From assembly GCF_009601055.1 (NCBI RefSeq), contig NZ_WITI01000008.1:1-64000 (forward strand): a stretch of 64,000 nt of DNA, in the 5' to 3' direction. Both the position numbers and the translations under genes were made by a program. Shown piece by piece: positions 52,795-61,448 of the stretch; the first letter of the stretch is position 1, and the number at the start of each line of letters is the position of its first letter. The notes under the pieces are model-generated. The model searched no databases, was not told where the DNA came from, and worked only from the letters and a program-made list of their open reading frames with translations. The DNA is from Lactococcus sp. dk101 (GTDB lineage Bacteria; Bacillota; Bacilli; Lactobacillales; Streptococcaceae).

Positions 52795-54168
52795 ATGAAT
52801 GAATTGAAAAAGAATATGATTTTTGAAGCAGAAGTGGTCGATTTGACGCACGAAGGACAGGGGGTGGTTAAGATTGACGGCTTTCCGCTTTTTGTCGATA
52901 ATGCGCTGCCTGGCGAACTAATCGAGGTTCGCGTCATTAAAGTCGGAAAAAATTTCGGCTTTGGCCGTGTCGAAAAAATCCTCAAAGCATCGCCTTATCG
53001 CGTCACTGATATTAGTCTAGACTATTTAAGAACCGGAATTGCTGACTTTGGTCATTTGACTTATGAGGAACAGCTCGTTTATAAACAAAAACAAGTGGTT
53101 GAGCTTTTGAAAAAGACAGCAAAGAAAAAGAATTTTCCAGTTGAACCAATCCTTGCTGCTGAACAGACGACTAAATATCGCAATAAAGCACAAGTTCCCG
53201 TTCGTGAAATCAATGGTCAAATCGAGACAGGATTTTACCGTAAAAATTCACACCAACTTGTACCGATTTCAGATTTTTATATCCAACACCCAAGAATTGA
53301 CGCCCTTGTCAATTTTATTCGTGATTTCTTAAGAAAATACGATAGTGCCAGCAAAATCGCTTATAATGAGCAAACAAGAAAGGGCTGGCTCCGTAATATT
53401 GTTATCCGTAGAGCTTATCACACTGAGGAAATGATGGTAGTCTTGGTTGTAACTTCTGACAAGTTTCCAATCGATAAGCAGGCATTTCTGTCAGCGCTGA
53501 CAACGGAATTTAAAGATTTGAAATCAATCCAACTCAATATAAACAACTCAGACGGCAGTTTTATCTTAGGCAAGAAATATCAACTCTTATACGGAAATTC
53601 AAGCATTACTGACAGCATGTTAGGAAAGCGGTTTGAGATTTCTGCTCCCGCTTTTTATCAAGTCAACACGGCACAAGCTGAAAAATTATATCAAACAGCA
53701 TACGAATTTGCTGATTTATCTGAGACGGATACTATTGTTGATGCATATTCAGGAATTGGAACGATTGGTTTATGTGTAGCGGATCAAGTGGCGCAAGTTT
53801 ATGGCATGGAAGTCATTCCAGCTGCCGTTGAAAATGCGAAACTGAACGCAAAAAACAATAATTTACATAACACAAATTATGTAACGGGTAAGGCAGAACA
53901 AGTCATGCCGCAATGGCTTGAAGCAGGGGTTAAACCTGACCTCATCTTTGTTGATCCACCGCGTAAAGGACTTGATGAACAATTTATCATGGCAGCAACA
54001 CAAATGCAGGCCCGAGCCATCGTTTACATTTCATGTAATCCTGCGACATTTGCGCGCGACGTGGTTCGATTTGAAGAAAATGGCTACCTCCTTGAGAAAG
54101 TTCGCCCCGTTGATTTGTTCCCACAAACGCACCATATTGAATGTGTCGGGAAATTTATTAGAAAATAA
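52795..54168 (+). CDS. rlmCD: 23S rRNA (uracil-C5)-methyltransferase (RlmCD/RumA family)
   Basis: 457 residues: TRAM domain (MIFEAEVVDLTHEGQGVVKIDGFPLFVDNALPGE), insert, and SAM-methyltransferase core (DAYSGIGTIGLC, FVDPPRKGL) with the catalytic Cys in YISCNPATFARDV. The four cysteines that bind 4Fe-4S in E. coli RumA are absent: the region reads YLRTGIADFGHLTYEEQ. In streptococci one such enzyme methylates both U747 and U1939, hence the name, by inference. Possibly leaderless mRNA: AAAGG is only two bases from ATG. Confidence 0.88.
   Translation: MNELKKNMIFEAEVVDLTHEGQGVVKIDGFPLFVDNALPGELIEVRVIKVGKNFGFGRVEKILKASPYRVTDISLDYLRTGIADFGHLTYEEQLVYKQKQVVELLKKTAKKKNFPVEPILAAEQTTKYRNKAQVPVREINGQIETGFYRKNSHQLVPISDFYIQHPRIDALVNFIRDFLRKYDSASKIAYNEQTRKGWLRNIVIRRAYHTEEMMVVLVVTSDKFPIDKQAFLSALTTEFKDLKSIQLNINNSDGSFILGKKYQLLYGNSSITDSMLGKRFEISAPAFYQVNTAQAEKLYQTAYEFADLSETDTIVDAYSGIGTIGLCVADQVAQVYGMEVIPAAVENAKLNAKNNNLHNTNYVTGKAEQVMPQWLEAGVKPDLIFVDPPRKGLDEQFIMAATQMQARAIVYISCNPATFARDVVRFEENGYLLEKVRPVDLFPQTHHIECVGKFIRK
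53490..53501. repeat. GTCAG-NN-CTGAC palindrome, copy 19 (centre CG)
   Basis: Inside rlmCD, read as LSALT. T/A flanks. Confidence 0.85.
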
Positions 54169-54192
54169 AACAAGAAGAAGATAGGCTTAGAT

Positions 54193-54813
54193 ATGACAAA
54201 ACATAATCATGAAATTGACTCAAAAAATCATTATGACAAAGTGGCAAGTCATTTTAATCGTACTTGGGATGGCTTTCTTTCTGGCTTTTTTAAACGTTAT
54301 ATTAAAAAAACAGTCCACATTGATGAAAATGACCGTGTCTTAGACATTGGATGTGCAGATGGACAACTCTTGGGCATGCTTTCAGAAAATCAAAGTTTCG
54401 AAGCTTACGGGCTTGATATTTCGCCAGAAATGGTCAAAGTTGCCAGCCAAAAGTATCCAAAATTCAATTTTGTCAATGGCTCAGCTCAAAATTTGCCATT
54501 TGAAGATGACTTTTTTGATATCTTGATTTGCTCAGCCAGTTTCCATCATTTCCCAGATCCAGAAGGTTTCTTGAAGGAGGCAAAACGTGTCCTTCGACCA
54601 AATGGGAAATTAGTTTTAGCTGAAATTCGAATTCCGATATATGATGTCCGCAAGATTTACAATGCTTATGTTGAAAAAACATCAACGGAAGGCGATGTTA
54701 AAGTCTATGGACAACAAGAATTGATGGATCTCTTTAAGCAGGCCAATTTTGAACTGGTCAAGCACCATAATGCCCTTCAAATTCAATATTATGAACTTAA
54801 AAAACTGCGTTAA
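54193..54813 (+). CDS. Class I SAM-dependent methyltransferase
   Basis: 206 residues of the UbiE/Methyltransf_11 type. SAM motif I is VLDIGCADGQLLGML, the acidic loop YGLDISPEMV, motif II/III around DDFFDILICSASFHHFPDPEGFL, and post-motif KRVLRPNGKLVLAE. The substrate is unknown. ATG 54193 has only a weak ribosome site; it lies 24 bases after rlmCD and is probably co-transcribed. A terminator overlaps its stop. Confidence 0.82.
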   Translation: MTKHNHEIDSKNHYDKVASHFNRTWDGFLSGFFKRYIKKTVHIDENDRVLDIGCADGQLLGMLSENQSFEAYGLDISPEMVKVASQKYPKFNFVNGSAQNLPFEDDFFDILICSASFHHFPDPEGFLKEAKRVLRPNGKLVLAEIRIPIYDVRKIYNAYVEKTSTEGDVKVYGQQELMDLFKQANFELVKHHNALQIQYYELKKLR

Positions 54814-54826
54814 TCCGCAGTTTTAT
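54800..54826 (+). terminator. Terminator overlapping the methyltransferase stop
   Basis: AAAACTGCG-TTAATC-CGCAGTTTT; the TAA stop is in the loop. Confidence 0.7.
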
Positions 54827-54851
54827 TGCCTATAAAAGAGAGAGGATTACA

Positions 54852-56216
54852 ATGAACGATTATCTTTCGCTGGTCAAAAAGCAAGGTCGTTTTTTTAATA
54901 GTGGCCAAACAAAAAGTCTGGCTTTTCGTCTGTCAGTACTGACGAAGCTAGAAACAGCGATTTTGAACAATGAACAAAACATTTTAGATGCACTCGCCAC
55001 AGATTTGAGTAAGGCAGCATTCGAGTCTTACGCCACTGAAATTGGACTTGTTTTAGACGAAATCCGTTACAATAAAAAACAACTCAAAAAATGGATGCGT
55101 CCCAAGAAAGTAGCTACAGGCATTAAAAATTGGCCCTCAAAAGGTTATATTTATCCAGAACCGCTTGGTTTGTCTTTGATTATTGCCCCTTGGAATTATC
55201 CTTTTCAACTTTTACTAGCTCCTTTGGTTTCAAGTATCGCCGCTGGAAATTGTAGTGTTTTAAAGGCAGCAGAAGATGCTCCTGCGACTGAAAGAATCAT
55301 CAAGGAAATGCTTCATCAAACGTTTGACGAGGATTATATTGCACTTGTCAGCGGTGACAAAACGGCAAGTACGGCTCTTTTAGAACTGAAATTTGATAAA
55401 ATCTTTTTTACAGGATCGACTGCTGTTGGAAAAATTGTCATGCGGGCTGCCAGCAAAAATTTGACACCAGTAACGCTTGAATTGGGTGGGAAAAGTCCTT
55501 GTATCGTTGATGAGACGGCAAGCATTGAACGTGCGGCCAAACGGATTATTTGGGGCAAGTTTTTAAATGTTGGTCAAACCTGTGTTGCGCCTGATTATGT
55601 TTGGGTGCATCAGTCTCAAAAGATGGCATTGATTGAAGCCATGAAAAGAGAAATCCAGCTCATGTATCCGCACCCGCTTGACAATGCAGATTATCCTGCT
55701 GTCATCACGGACAGACATTTCAAGCGGCTACTTGGACTCATTGAGGCAGATTGCTTGATTTGCGGTGGGCAATCCAATCCTGAAAATCGAAAATTGGCGC
55801 CAACCTTGCTAGATCTCGACGGTTGGGATTATCCTGTCATGGCTGACGAAATTTTCGGACCGATTTTGCCCATTTTGACCTATCAAAATTTTGAAGAAAT
55901 CCAGCTCATCTTGCAGGAAAAACCAAAACCCTTGGCAGCTTATTTATTTACTACGAGTCAAAAAAATGAGCAAACCTTTTTAAATACTCTCTCGTTTGGC
56001 GGTGGCTGTATCAACGATACTGTTGTTCATGTTGCGACAAGTCGTTTGCCATTTGGTGGCGTTGGTGCCAGTGGTATGGGGGCATACCACGGTTTCAAAG
56101 GTTTTGAAACTTTTTCACATTTTAAAAGTGTGCTTAAAAAATCGCAAATCATCGACCTGCCCTTACGCTATCCGCCTTATCAAGAAAAATGGTTCACATT
56201 ACTAAAAAAATTATAA
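54852..56216 (+). CDS. Aldehyde dehydrogenase (ALDH3-like)
   Basis: 454 residues of the short NAD(P)-dependent aldehyde dehydrogenase group. Cofactor region IIAPWNYPFQLLLAP, GSTAVGKIVM, the base in LELGGKSPCIV, catalytic Cys in FLNVGQTCVAPDYV, late DEIFGPILPIL and RLPFGGVGASGMGAYHG. It resembles the coniferyl/benzaldehyde-type class 3 enzymes (YwdH in Bacillus). The physiological aldehyde is unknown. GAGAGGA precedes ATG 54852. One palindrome copy and one near copy (55347). Confidence 0.88.
   Translation: MNDYLSLVKKQGRFFNSGQTKSLAFRLSVLTKLETAILNNEQNILDALATDLSKAAFESYATEIGLVLDEIRYNKKQLKKWMRPKKVATGIKNWPSKGYIYPEPLGLSLIIAPWNYPFQLLLAPLVSSIAAGNCSVLKAAEDAPATERIIKEMLHQTFDEDYIALVSGDKTASTALLELKFDKIFFTGSTAVGKIVMRAASKNLTPVTLELGGKSPCIVDETASIERAAKRIIWGKFLNVGQTCVAPDYVWVHQSQKMALIEAMKREIQLMYPHPLDNADYPAVITDRHFKRLLGLIEADCLICGGQSNPENRKLAPTLLDLDGWDYPVMADEIFGPILPILTYQNFEEIQLILQEKPKPLAAYLFTTSQKNEQTFLNTLSFGGGCINDTVVHVATSRLPFGGVGASGMGAYHGFKGFETFSHFKSVLKKSQIIDLPLRYPPYQEKWFTLLKKL
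54932..54943. repeat. GTCAG-NN-CTGAC palindrome, copy 20 (centre TA)
   Basis: Inside the aldehyde dehydrogenase, read as LSVLT. Flanks T/G. Confidence 0.85.
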
Positions 56217-56233
56217 AATGAAAGTCAGTAATT

Positions 56234-57835
56234 ATGCTTAGAATTTCACAAATCCGTCTCTCTATTGACGACGACATCAAAAAAATCAAACCTTTAGTTC
56301 TCAAAAAGCTCCGTCTTCCTGAAGAAGATTTAATCAATTATCGCATTTACAAGGAGTCGATTGACGCACGACACGCCGGAAAAATTGACTTTATCTATAC
56401 GGTTGACGTAGAGGTTAAAAACGAGGCCAAGCTGCTCAAGAAGAAGTTGCTTAACGTTTCTGAAGCTCCTGACCTTGCTTATCACATGCCCATTTCTGGA
56501 ACACAAGTTTTAAGCCATCGTCCACTTGTCATCGGTTTTGGCCCTGCGGGCATGTTTGCGGCACTTTTATTGGCGCAAAAAGGCTATCGCCCAATTGTTT
56601 TAGAACGTGGCGGTCAAGTGGATGACCGTGTCAAATCAATCGATGCTTTTTGGAAAGAAGGAAAATTAGATCCTCATTCCAATGTCCAATTTGGTGAAGG
56701 GGGCGCAGGCACTTTTTCTGACGGCAAATTAACCAGTCGTGTTCGTGATTTGCGTGGACGTAAAGTTCTACAAGAGTTCGTTAATGCGGGAGCGCCAGAA
56801 GACATTTTGTACCATGCACATCCCCATGTCGGAACAGATTTATTGCGTGATATTGTTAAAAATATCCGCCAACAAATCATTACACTCGGTGGGGAAGTTT
56901 ACTTTGATAGTCAGGTTGAAAAATTTGTCATTGCTGACAAGGCATTGCAAGCGGTCAAATTAAAAAATGGAAGGACTTTTGAGACTGAACAAGCCATTTT
57001 AGCTATAGGGCATTCAGCACGCGATACATTTTCGGAACTTTATGAAACAGGGGTTCAGATTACGGCCAAACCTTTTGCCATTGGTGTTCGTATAGAACAT
57101 CCGCAAAGTTTGATCAATAAGGCCCAATACAAAGAATTCGCCGAACATCCGCGTCTCGGTGCAGCAGAATACCGCTTGACCCACAAAGCAAGCAGTGGTC
57201 GTGGAGTTTATACGTTTTGTATGTGTCCCGGAGGCCTCGTTGTACCTGCAGCTTCAGAAGAAGGACGCTTGGTAACCAATGGCATGAGTGAACATGCACG
57301 AAATGAAGAAAATGCGAATAGTGGACTTTTAGTTCAAGTCTTTCCTGAAGATTTTCCAACGGACCATCCACTTGCTGGGGTCGAATTCCAGCGTCAACTT
57401 GAAGCAAAAGCTTATCAATTAGGTGGTTCAACTTATCAAGCTCCTGCACAATTAGTGGGTGACTTTTTGGCAGGCCAAGCCTCAACCAAAATGGGAACAG
57501 TAAAGGCCAGTTATGCGCTTGGTGTGACGCCAACGGATTTAACAGCACTTTTCCCAGCTTACATTACAGATGCCATGAAAGAGGCGATTACAGCCTTTGA
57601 TAAAAAGATTCACGGCTTTGCCATGAATGATGCTGTCATGACAGGGATTGAATCGCGTTCCTCATCGCCAGTCAGAATCAATCGAGATGAAGACAGCTTC
57701 CAATCTGTTAGCATCAAAGGGATTTATCCAAGTGGCGAAGGTGCTGGCTTTGCTGGAGGAATTGTTTCTGCAGCAATTGACGGGCTCAAATGTGCGGAAC
57801 ATTTGATTGAAAGCTTCGCACCAGCTCAATCTTAA
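56234..57835 (+). CDS. Uncharacterised FAD-dependent dehydrogenase (COG2509 type)
   Basis: 533 residues. An N-terminal alpha/beta domain (RISQIRLSIDDDIKKIKPLVLKKL) precedes the FAD Rossmann motif PLVIGFGPAGMFAALLLAQKGY. Family signatures GEGGAGTFSDGKLTSRVRD, CMCPGGLVVPAASE and the C-terminal YPSGEGAGFAGGIVSAAIDGL are clear. The reaction is unknown; members are found widely in bacteria. It follows the aldehyde dehydrogenase by 17 bases, with AAAGTCAG rather than a strong ribosome site, so coupling is likely. Confidence 0.85.
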   Translation: MLRISQIRLSIDDDIKKIKPLVLKKLRLPEEDLINYRIYKESIDARHAGKIDFIYTVDVEVKNEAKLLKKKLLNVSEAPDLAYHMPISGTQVLSHRPLVIGFGPAGMFAALLLAQKGYRPIVLERGGQVDDRVKSIDAFWKEGKLDPHSNVQFGEGGAGTFSDGKLTSRVRDLRGRKVLQEFVNAGAPEDILYHAHPHVGTDLLRDIVKNIRQQIITLGGEVYFDSQVEKFVIADKALQAVKLKNGRTFETEQAILAIGHSARDTFSELYETGVQITAKPFAIGVRIEHPQSLINKAQYKEFAEHPRLGAAEYRLTHKASSGRGVYTFCMCPGGLVVPAASEEGRLVTNGMSEHARNEENANSGLLVQVFPEDFPTDHPLAGVEFQRQLEAKAYQLGGSTYQAPAQLVGDFLAGQASTKMGTVKASYALGVTPTDLTALFPAYITDAMKEAITAFDKKIHGFAMNDAVMTGIESRSSSPVRINRDEDSFQSVSIKGIYPSGEGAGFAGGIVSAAIDGLKCAEHLIESFAPAQS

Positions 57836-57854
57836 AGACCACAACTTAAAATAT

Positions 57855-57862
57855 GCTATAAT
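57855..57862 (+). promoter_or_regulatory. Promoter of the second AI-2E gene
   Basis: Extended -10: TG-C-TATAAT (TATAAT 57857-57862). Confidence 0.55.
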
Positions 57863-57903
57863 AGAATGAGAATATCATTCAATCAATAGTGAAGGAAATT
57901 ATT

Positions 57904-59091
57904 ATGAAAAAGGAAAACAAGCCATTTTCATCAACAGTTTTTATGAAATGGATTATTAACAATAAAATTGTCACCATACTTACGATTATTCTGCTCTTCT
58001 TACTGAATATTTTTGTACTAAGCAAGGTAGAATTTATCTTTCAGCCGGTCAATGACTTTTTAGCCATCATCGGACTTCCGATTGTTTTGGCTGCTGTATT
58101 TTACTATTTGCTCAATCCAGTCGTTGACTTTGCTCAGAAGCACAAGGTACCTCGCGTGGTTTCAATTGCAGTTCTCTTTATCTTGATTGCGGCTTTGATT
58201 GTTTGGGGCTTGGTCGTTGCCATTCCTAACATTTCTAGTGGGATTGAATCTTTTGCTTCAAATGTTCCCATTTATGTCAATGATGCCCAAAAAGGTGTGA
58301 ATTCCATTTTGGAAAATCCGCATTTTGAGCAACTTAAACCACAAGTCGATAAAATCGCAAGTTCTTTGGGAAGTCAACTGATTGATTGGTCAAAAACCTT
58401 TTCATCTACAGCCCTCGATACCATTACCGGCTTAATCGGTAAAACAACCAGTGTGGTCATTTCTTTGATTGTCTTTCCTTTTGTCCTCTTTTATTTATTG
58501 AAAGATGGCAAGAAATTAAATGGCTATGTGACACATCTTTTACCCAAAGCATGGCGCAAGGACACTTCAGATATTTTACATGAAATCAACAGCCAACTGT
58601 CCAACTATGTTAGAGGGCAAATCATTGTAGCTTTCTCGGTTGCGGTCATGTTCTTGATTGGCTTGCCACTCATTGGGCTTAAATATGGCGTTGCTTTAGC
58701 CATCATGTCTGGATTCTTTAATTTGATTCCTTTCTTAGGTTTTTATCTGGCCATTGTTCCTGCGCTTATCATTGCCATGGTAACAGGTGGCCCAATCATG
58801 TTGGTGAAAGTCATCATTGTTTATACGATTGAACAAACCATTGAAGGCCGTTTGATTTCTCCTCTGGTTCTTGGAAAATCACTTACCATTCATCCCATTA
58901 CCGTCCTCTTTGCTTTGTTAACATCGGCCAAAATTTGGGGCGTTTGGGGCGTGCTTCTCGGCATTCCATTGTACGCGACAGCCAAAGTTGTCATAGTCCA
59001 TATTTTTGAATGGTACAAACAAATCTCCGAACTTTACCCTGATGACCCAATTCTAGAGTTAAGTTCGCCCGATGAAACATCAATGAATTAA
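57904..59091 (+). CDS. AI-2E family transporter, second copy
   Basis: 395 residues, longer than the copy at 4758. N-terminal paired spans, then a soluble region (SGIESFASNVPIYVNDAQKGVNSIL), the core with FPFVLFYLLKDGKKL, NLIPFLGFYLAIVPALIIAM and the family end GVWGVLLGIPLYATAKVVI, and an acidic C-terminal tail. AAGGAAA precedes ATG 57904; an in-frame start at 57889 is less likely. It may share a transcript with the TPR gene 21 bases on. The transported substrate is unknown. Confidence 0.82.
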   Translation: MKKENKPFSSTVFMKWIINNKIVTILTIILLFLLNIFVLSKVEFIFQPVNDFLAIIGLPIVLAAVFYYLLNPVVDFAQKHKVPRVVSIAVLFILIAALIVWGLVVAIPNISSGIESFASNVPIYVNDAQKGVNSILENPHFEQLKPQVDKIASSLGSQLIDWSKTFSSTALDTITGLIGKTTSVVISLIVFPFVLFYLLKDGKKLNGYVTHLLPKAWRKDTSDILHEINSQLSNYVRGQIIVAFSVAVMFLIGLPLIGLKYGVALAIMSGFFNLIPFLGFYLAIVPALIIAMVTGGPIMLVKVIIVYTIEQTIEGRLISPLVLGKSLTIHPITVLFALLTSAKIWGVWGVLLGIPLYATAKVVIVHIFEWYKQISELYPDDPILELSSPDETSMN

Positions 59092-59112
59092 ATATTAGAA
59101 ATTAGGTTACCC

Positions 59113-60354
59113 ATGTCATACGCTCAAGAGACAGTCGATTTTTTACATCAAGGTCAATTCGACAAAATGCAAGAAAGCCTTGAAAATGCCATAAAAAATG
59201 ATTCCGAAGAATTACTGGCTGACTTAGCAGAATACCTTCAAATGATGGGATTTGATGCTGAAAGCCAACAGATTTATGATGCCATTTTACAGAATAATCC
59301 TGAGAGTACCGCCATTTTAATCAATTTGGCAGAACTGGCTGAAGATGATGGCGAGCTTGATAAGGCGCTGGATTACCTCTACCGGATTACACCTGAGGAC
59401 AGCAATTATATTGCTGCTTTAGTTAAAATTGCGGATTTATACGAAGTGGACGGCGATTATGAAACAGCCATTTCAAAACTTGAAGAAGCACAAGCCCTTT
59501 CAGATGACCCATTGGTAACTTTTGCTTTGGCTGAAAGTTTATTTGCCAATCTGGAATACCAACGTGCCATTAACGAATACGCTAAATTATCTGAACGTAA
59601 AATCTTGCATCATACAAAAATTTCGATTTATCAGCGGATTGGCGAAAGTTATGCTCAACTGGGCAACTTTGAAAACGCCATTTCTTTCCTTGAAAAATCA
59701 TATGAATTTGATAAATCAAGCGATACACTATATAAAATCGCTATTTTATACAGTGAGATTGGCAATCGGACGCGCGCCATTTCAACCTTTAAAAAACTTG
59801 TCAGTGCTGACAACGATTTTCTCAATTTTGAGTTTGCTTACGCACAGGTCTTACTTGAAGATGGCCAAGCTGACGAAGCTTTCAAAATTGCTGAACAAGG
59901 ACGCAAAAAGGCCCCTAATAATGTTCCGCTCATGCATTTTGTTTCACGCTTGAAATATCAAAATAAAGATATTGAAGGGTCAGAAGCAGAACTGATGGAG
60001 GCACTCAATCAGCCAGAAATGCACGACCAAACCATTTTCTTGCTGGCCAATCTTTACTTCAATCAAGAAGATTATCATGCCGTCTTAAACCTTAAATCCT
60101 CGCTTGAAGAACAACACTTGCTTGCGCAATGGCTCTTTGCCCAATCTTACCGTGCCTTAGAAGATGACGAAGAAGCTCAAAAAGCATATGATGAACTCTT
60201 AGAAACAAGTCTCTCTGAAAATCCCGAATTTCTTAGTGATATGATCGATTATTTGCGCGAAATTGGACAAATCAAGGCTTCTGAAAATTTGATACGTCGT
60301 TATTTAGAACTTGTTCCAGATGATGAAAATATGAGAAACTTACTTTTCGAGTAA
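59113..60354 (+). CDS. Tetratricopeptide-repeat protein
   Basis: 413 residues made almost wholly of about ten TPR helix pairs, such as AILINLAELAEDDGELDKALDYLYRI and ISIYQRIGESYAQLGNFENAISFLEKSYEFD. No signal peptide; cytosolic scaffold or regulator, unknown partner. Similar proteins occur at this place in other lactococci and streptococci. The start is ATG 59113 after TTAGGT, a weak site. A terminator overlaps the stop. Confidence 0.8.
   Translation: MSYAQETVDFLHQGQFDKMQESLENAIKNDSEELLADLAEYLQMMGFDAESQQIYDAILQNNPESTAILINLAELAEDDGELDKALDYLYRITPEDSNYIAALVKIADLYEVDGDYETAISKLEEAQALSDDPLVTFALAESLFANLEYQRAINEYAKLSERKILHHTKISIYQRIGESYAQLGNFENAISFLEKSYEFDKSSDTLYKIAILYSEIGNRTRAISTFKKLVSADNDFLNFEFAYAQVLLEDGQADEAFKIAEQGRKKAPNNVPLMHFVSRLKYQNKDIEGSEAELMEALNQPEMHDQTIFLLANLYFNQEDYHAVLNLKSSLEEQHLLAQWLFAQSYRALEDDEEAQKAYDELLETSLSENPEFLSDMIDYLREIGQIKASENLIRRYLELVPDDENMRNLLFE
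59800..59811. repeat. GTCAG-NN-CTGAC palindrome, copy 21 (centre TG)
   Basis: Inside the TPR gene, read as VSAD. T/A flanks. Confidence 0.85.
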
Positions 60355-60361
60355 GTTTTTT
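60336..60361 (+). terminator. Terminator after the TPR gene
   Basis: AAACTTACT-TTTCG-AGTAAGTTTTTT; the gene's last codons form the left arm. Confidence 0.7.
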
Positions 60362-60392
60362 CTTATTTTAGCCTTCTTTAAGTTTTTAGCAG

Positions 60393-60419
60393 TATAATAC
60401 GTCAATCAAAACGTTTTCA
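60393..60419 (+). promoter_or_regulatory. Glyoxalase-like gene promoter with cre site
   Basis: TATAAT (60393-60398) followed by TCAAAACGTTTTCA (60406-60419), one base from the ideal cre. A cre over the transcript start predicts CcpA repression. Confidence 0.6.
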
Positions 60420-60444
60420 AATTTAATAAAAGGAAGCACACATC

Positions 60445-61203
60445 ATGACAACATTACACAAAAAAGGCTTGCCCGCTTGGGTTGAAGTCGCAGCAGATGA
60501 CACAAAGGCAGCAGTCGAATTTTATACCAGCCTCTTTGGTTGGACAAGTCAATCCATTGGTGATGAAAATTTTGAATATCACATTTTATTGAACAATGGC
60601 AAGACGGTTGGCGGACTTTCAGGCAAGATGAACCCTTATCAACCAACGCAATGGTTAACTTATCTGGAAACCGATGATATTGAAAAGACAATTTCTGAAG
60701 TGACTGAAAATGGCGGACAAATCTATATGCCAGCCACTGATATGCCTGGTGGAAAATTCACAGTTGCAAGCGACCCTGCGGGTTCACCTTTTGGGATTGT
60801 TGAGGGAACGGGCATGAACGAAGCCCTGAATGAAGTCGGTGGCATTTGTTGGTATGAACTCGAATTAAACAAAGCTTTTAACACAACCGTTGATTTTTAT
60901 AGTGCCGTTTTTGGCTGGCAAGCTCATACCGAAATTGACACGCCAGAAATGACTTATTTGACAGTTAGACAAATGCTTGGTATTTACACTGGCCCAGATT
61001 TTCCAGCCTATTTCAAAGACCAGTCTCAATGGTCAGTGACTTTTGCTGTTGAAGATGTGGAAGCCATTGCTAAGACAGCTGAAGGATTAGGTGCAACCGT
61101 AGAAGCGGTCAGAACTGGCACACCTTATGGCGATTTTGCCATGTTGCGTGACCCTCAAGGCGCCTTCTTTGTAGCCATGAAACCAAATCTCCCATCAAAA
61201 TAA
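60445..61203 (+). CDS. Two-domain glyoxalase/VOC-fold protein
   Basis: 252 residues with two vicinal-oxygen-chelate modules: residues 8-120 (PAWVEVAADDTKAAVEFYTSLFGWTS) and 130-248 (ICWYELELNKAFNTTVDFYSAVFGWQ). This is the layout of the CFP-30B/27 kDa antigen-like glyoxalase group. Metal ligands at the usual His/Glu places are not fully kept, so the reaction is uncertain. AAAGGAAG precedes ATG 60445. Own promoter, cre site and terminator. Confidence 0.8.
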   Translation: MTTLHKKGLPAWVEVAADDTKAAVEFYTSLFGWTSQSIGDENFEYHILLNNGKTVGGLSGKMNPYQPTQWLTYLETDDIEKTISEVTENGGQIYMPATDMPGGKFTVASDPAGSPFGIVEGTGMNEALNEVGGICWYELELNKAFNTTVDFYSAVFGWQAHTEIDTPEMTYLTVRQMLGIYTGPDFPAYFKDQSQWSVTFAVEDVEAIAKTAEGLGATVEAVRTGTPYGDFAMLRDPQGAFFVAMKPNLPSK

Positions 61204-61210
61204 AAAGATA

Positions 61211-61236
61211 AAAACTGTCAGTACTGACAGTTTTTT
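61211..61236 (+). terminator. Terminator built from an iterated palindrome
   Basis: AAAACTGTCAG-TA-CTGACAGTTTTTT, after the glyoxalase-like gene. The second terminator in the window made from this element. Confidence 0.8.
61217..61228. repeat. GTCAG-NN-CTGAC palindrome, copy 22 (centre TA)
   Basis: Intergenic; stem of the terminator before rplJ. T/A flanks. Confidence 0.85.
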
Positions 61237-61255
61237 GTCTTTAAAATTTTTATAC

Positions 61256-61285
61256 TTGACAGGATTTAGAAGACTATGCTATAAT
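61256..61285 (+). promoter_or_regulatory. Strong promoter of rplJL
   Basis: TTGACA (61256-61261), 18-bp spacer, TG-C-TATAAT (61280-61285). Confidence 0.8.
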
Positions 61286-61291
61286 AATTAA

Positions 61292-61415
61292 TGTTCGTAA
61301 AGAACAGACCGAAGACAGTAGGGGGCATAAGCCATAAACATCCTACCGAGGACAAACATTTTTAAAGAATGATTGAACTCTCTATGTCTTTTGGATGTGG
61401 ATTTTTTTATTTTTT
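61292..61415 (+). ncRNA. Ribosomal protein L10 leader
   Basis: The leader of rplJ contains the typical L10-leader elements (GACAGTAGGGGGC...GCC...CATCCTACCGAGGAC) seen in Firmicutes. L10(L12)4 binds it to repress its own synthesis. A later part (GGATGTGGATTTTTTT) may be the attenuator. Confidence 0.8.
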
Positions 61416-61448
61416 AGATCCGCAACAAAATAAAATGGAGGTAAAAAA

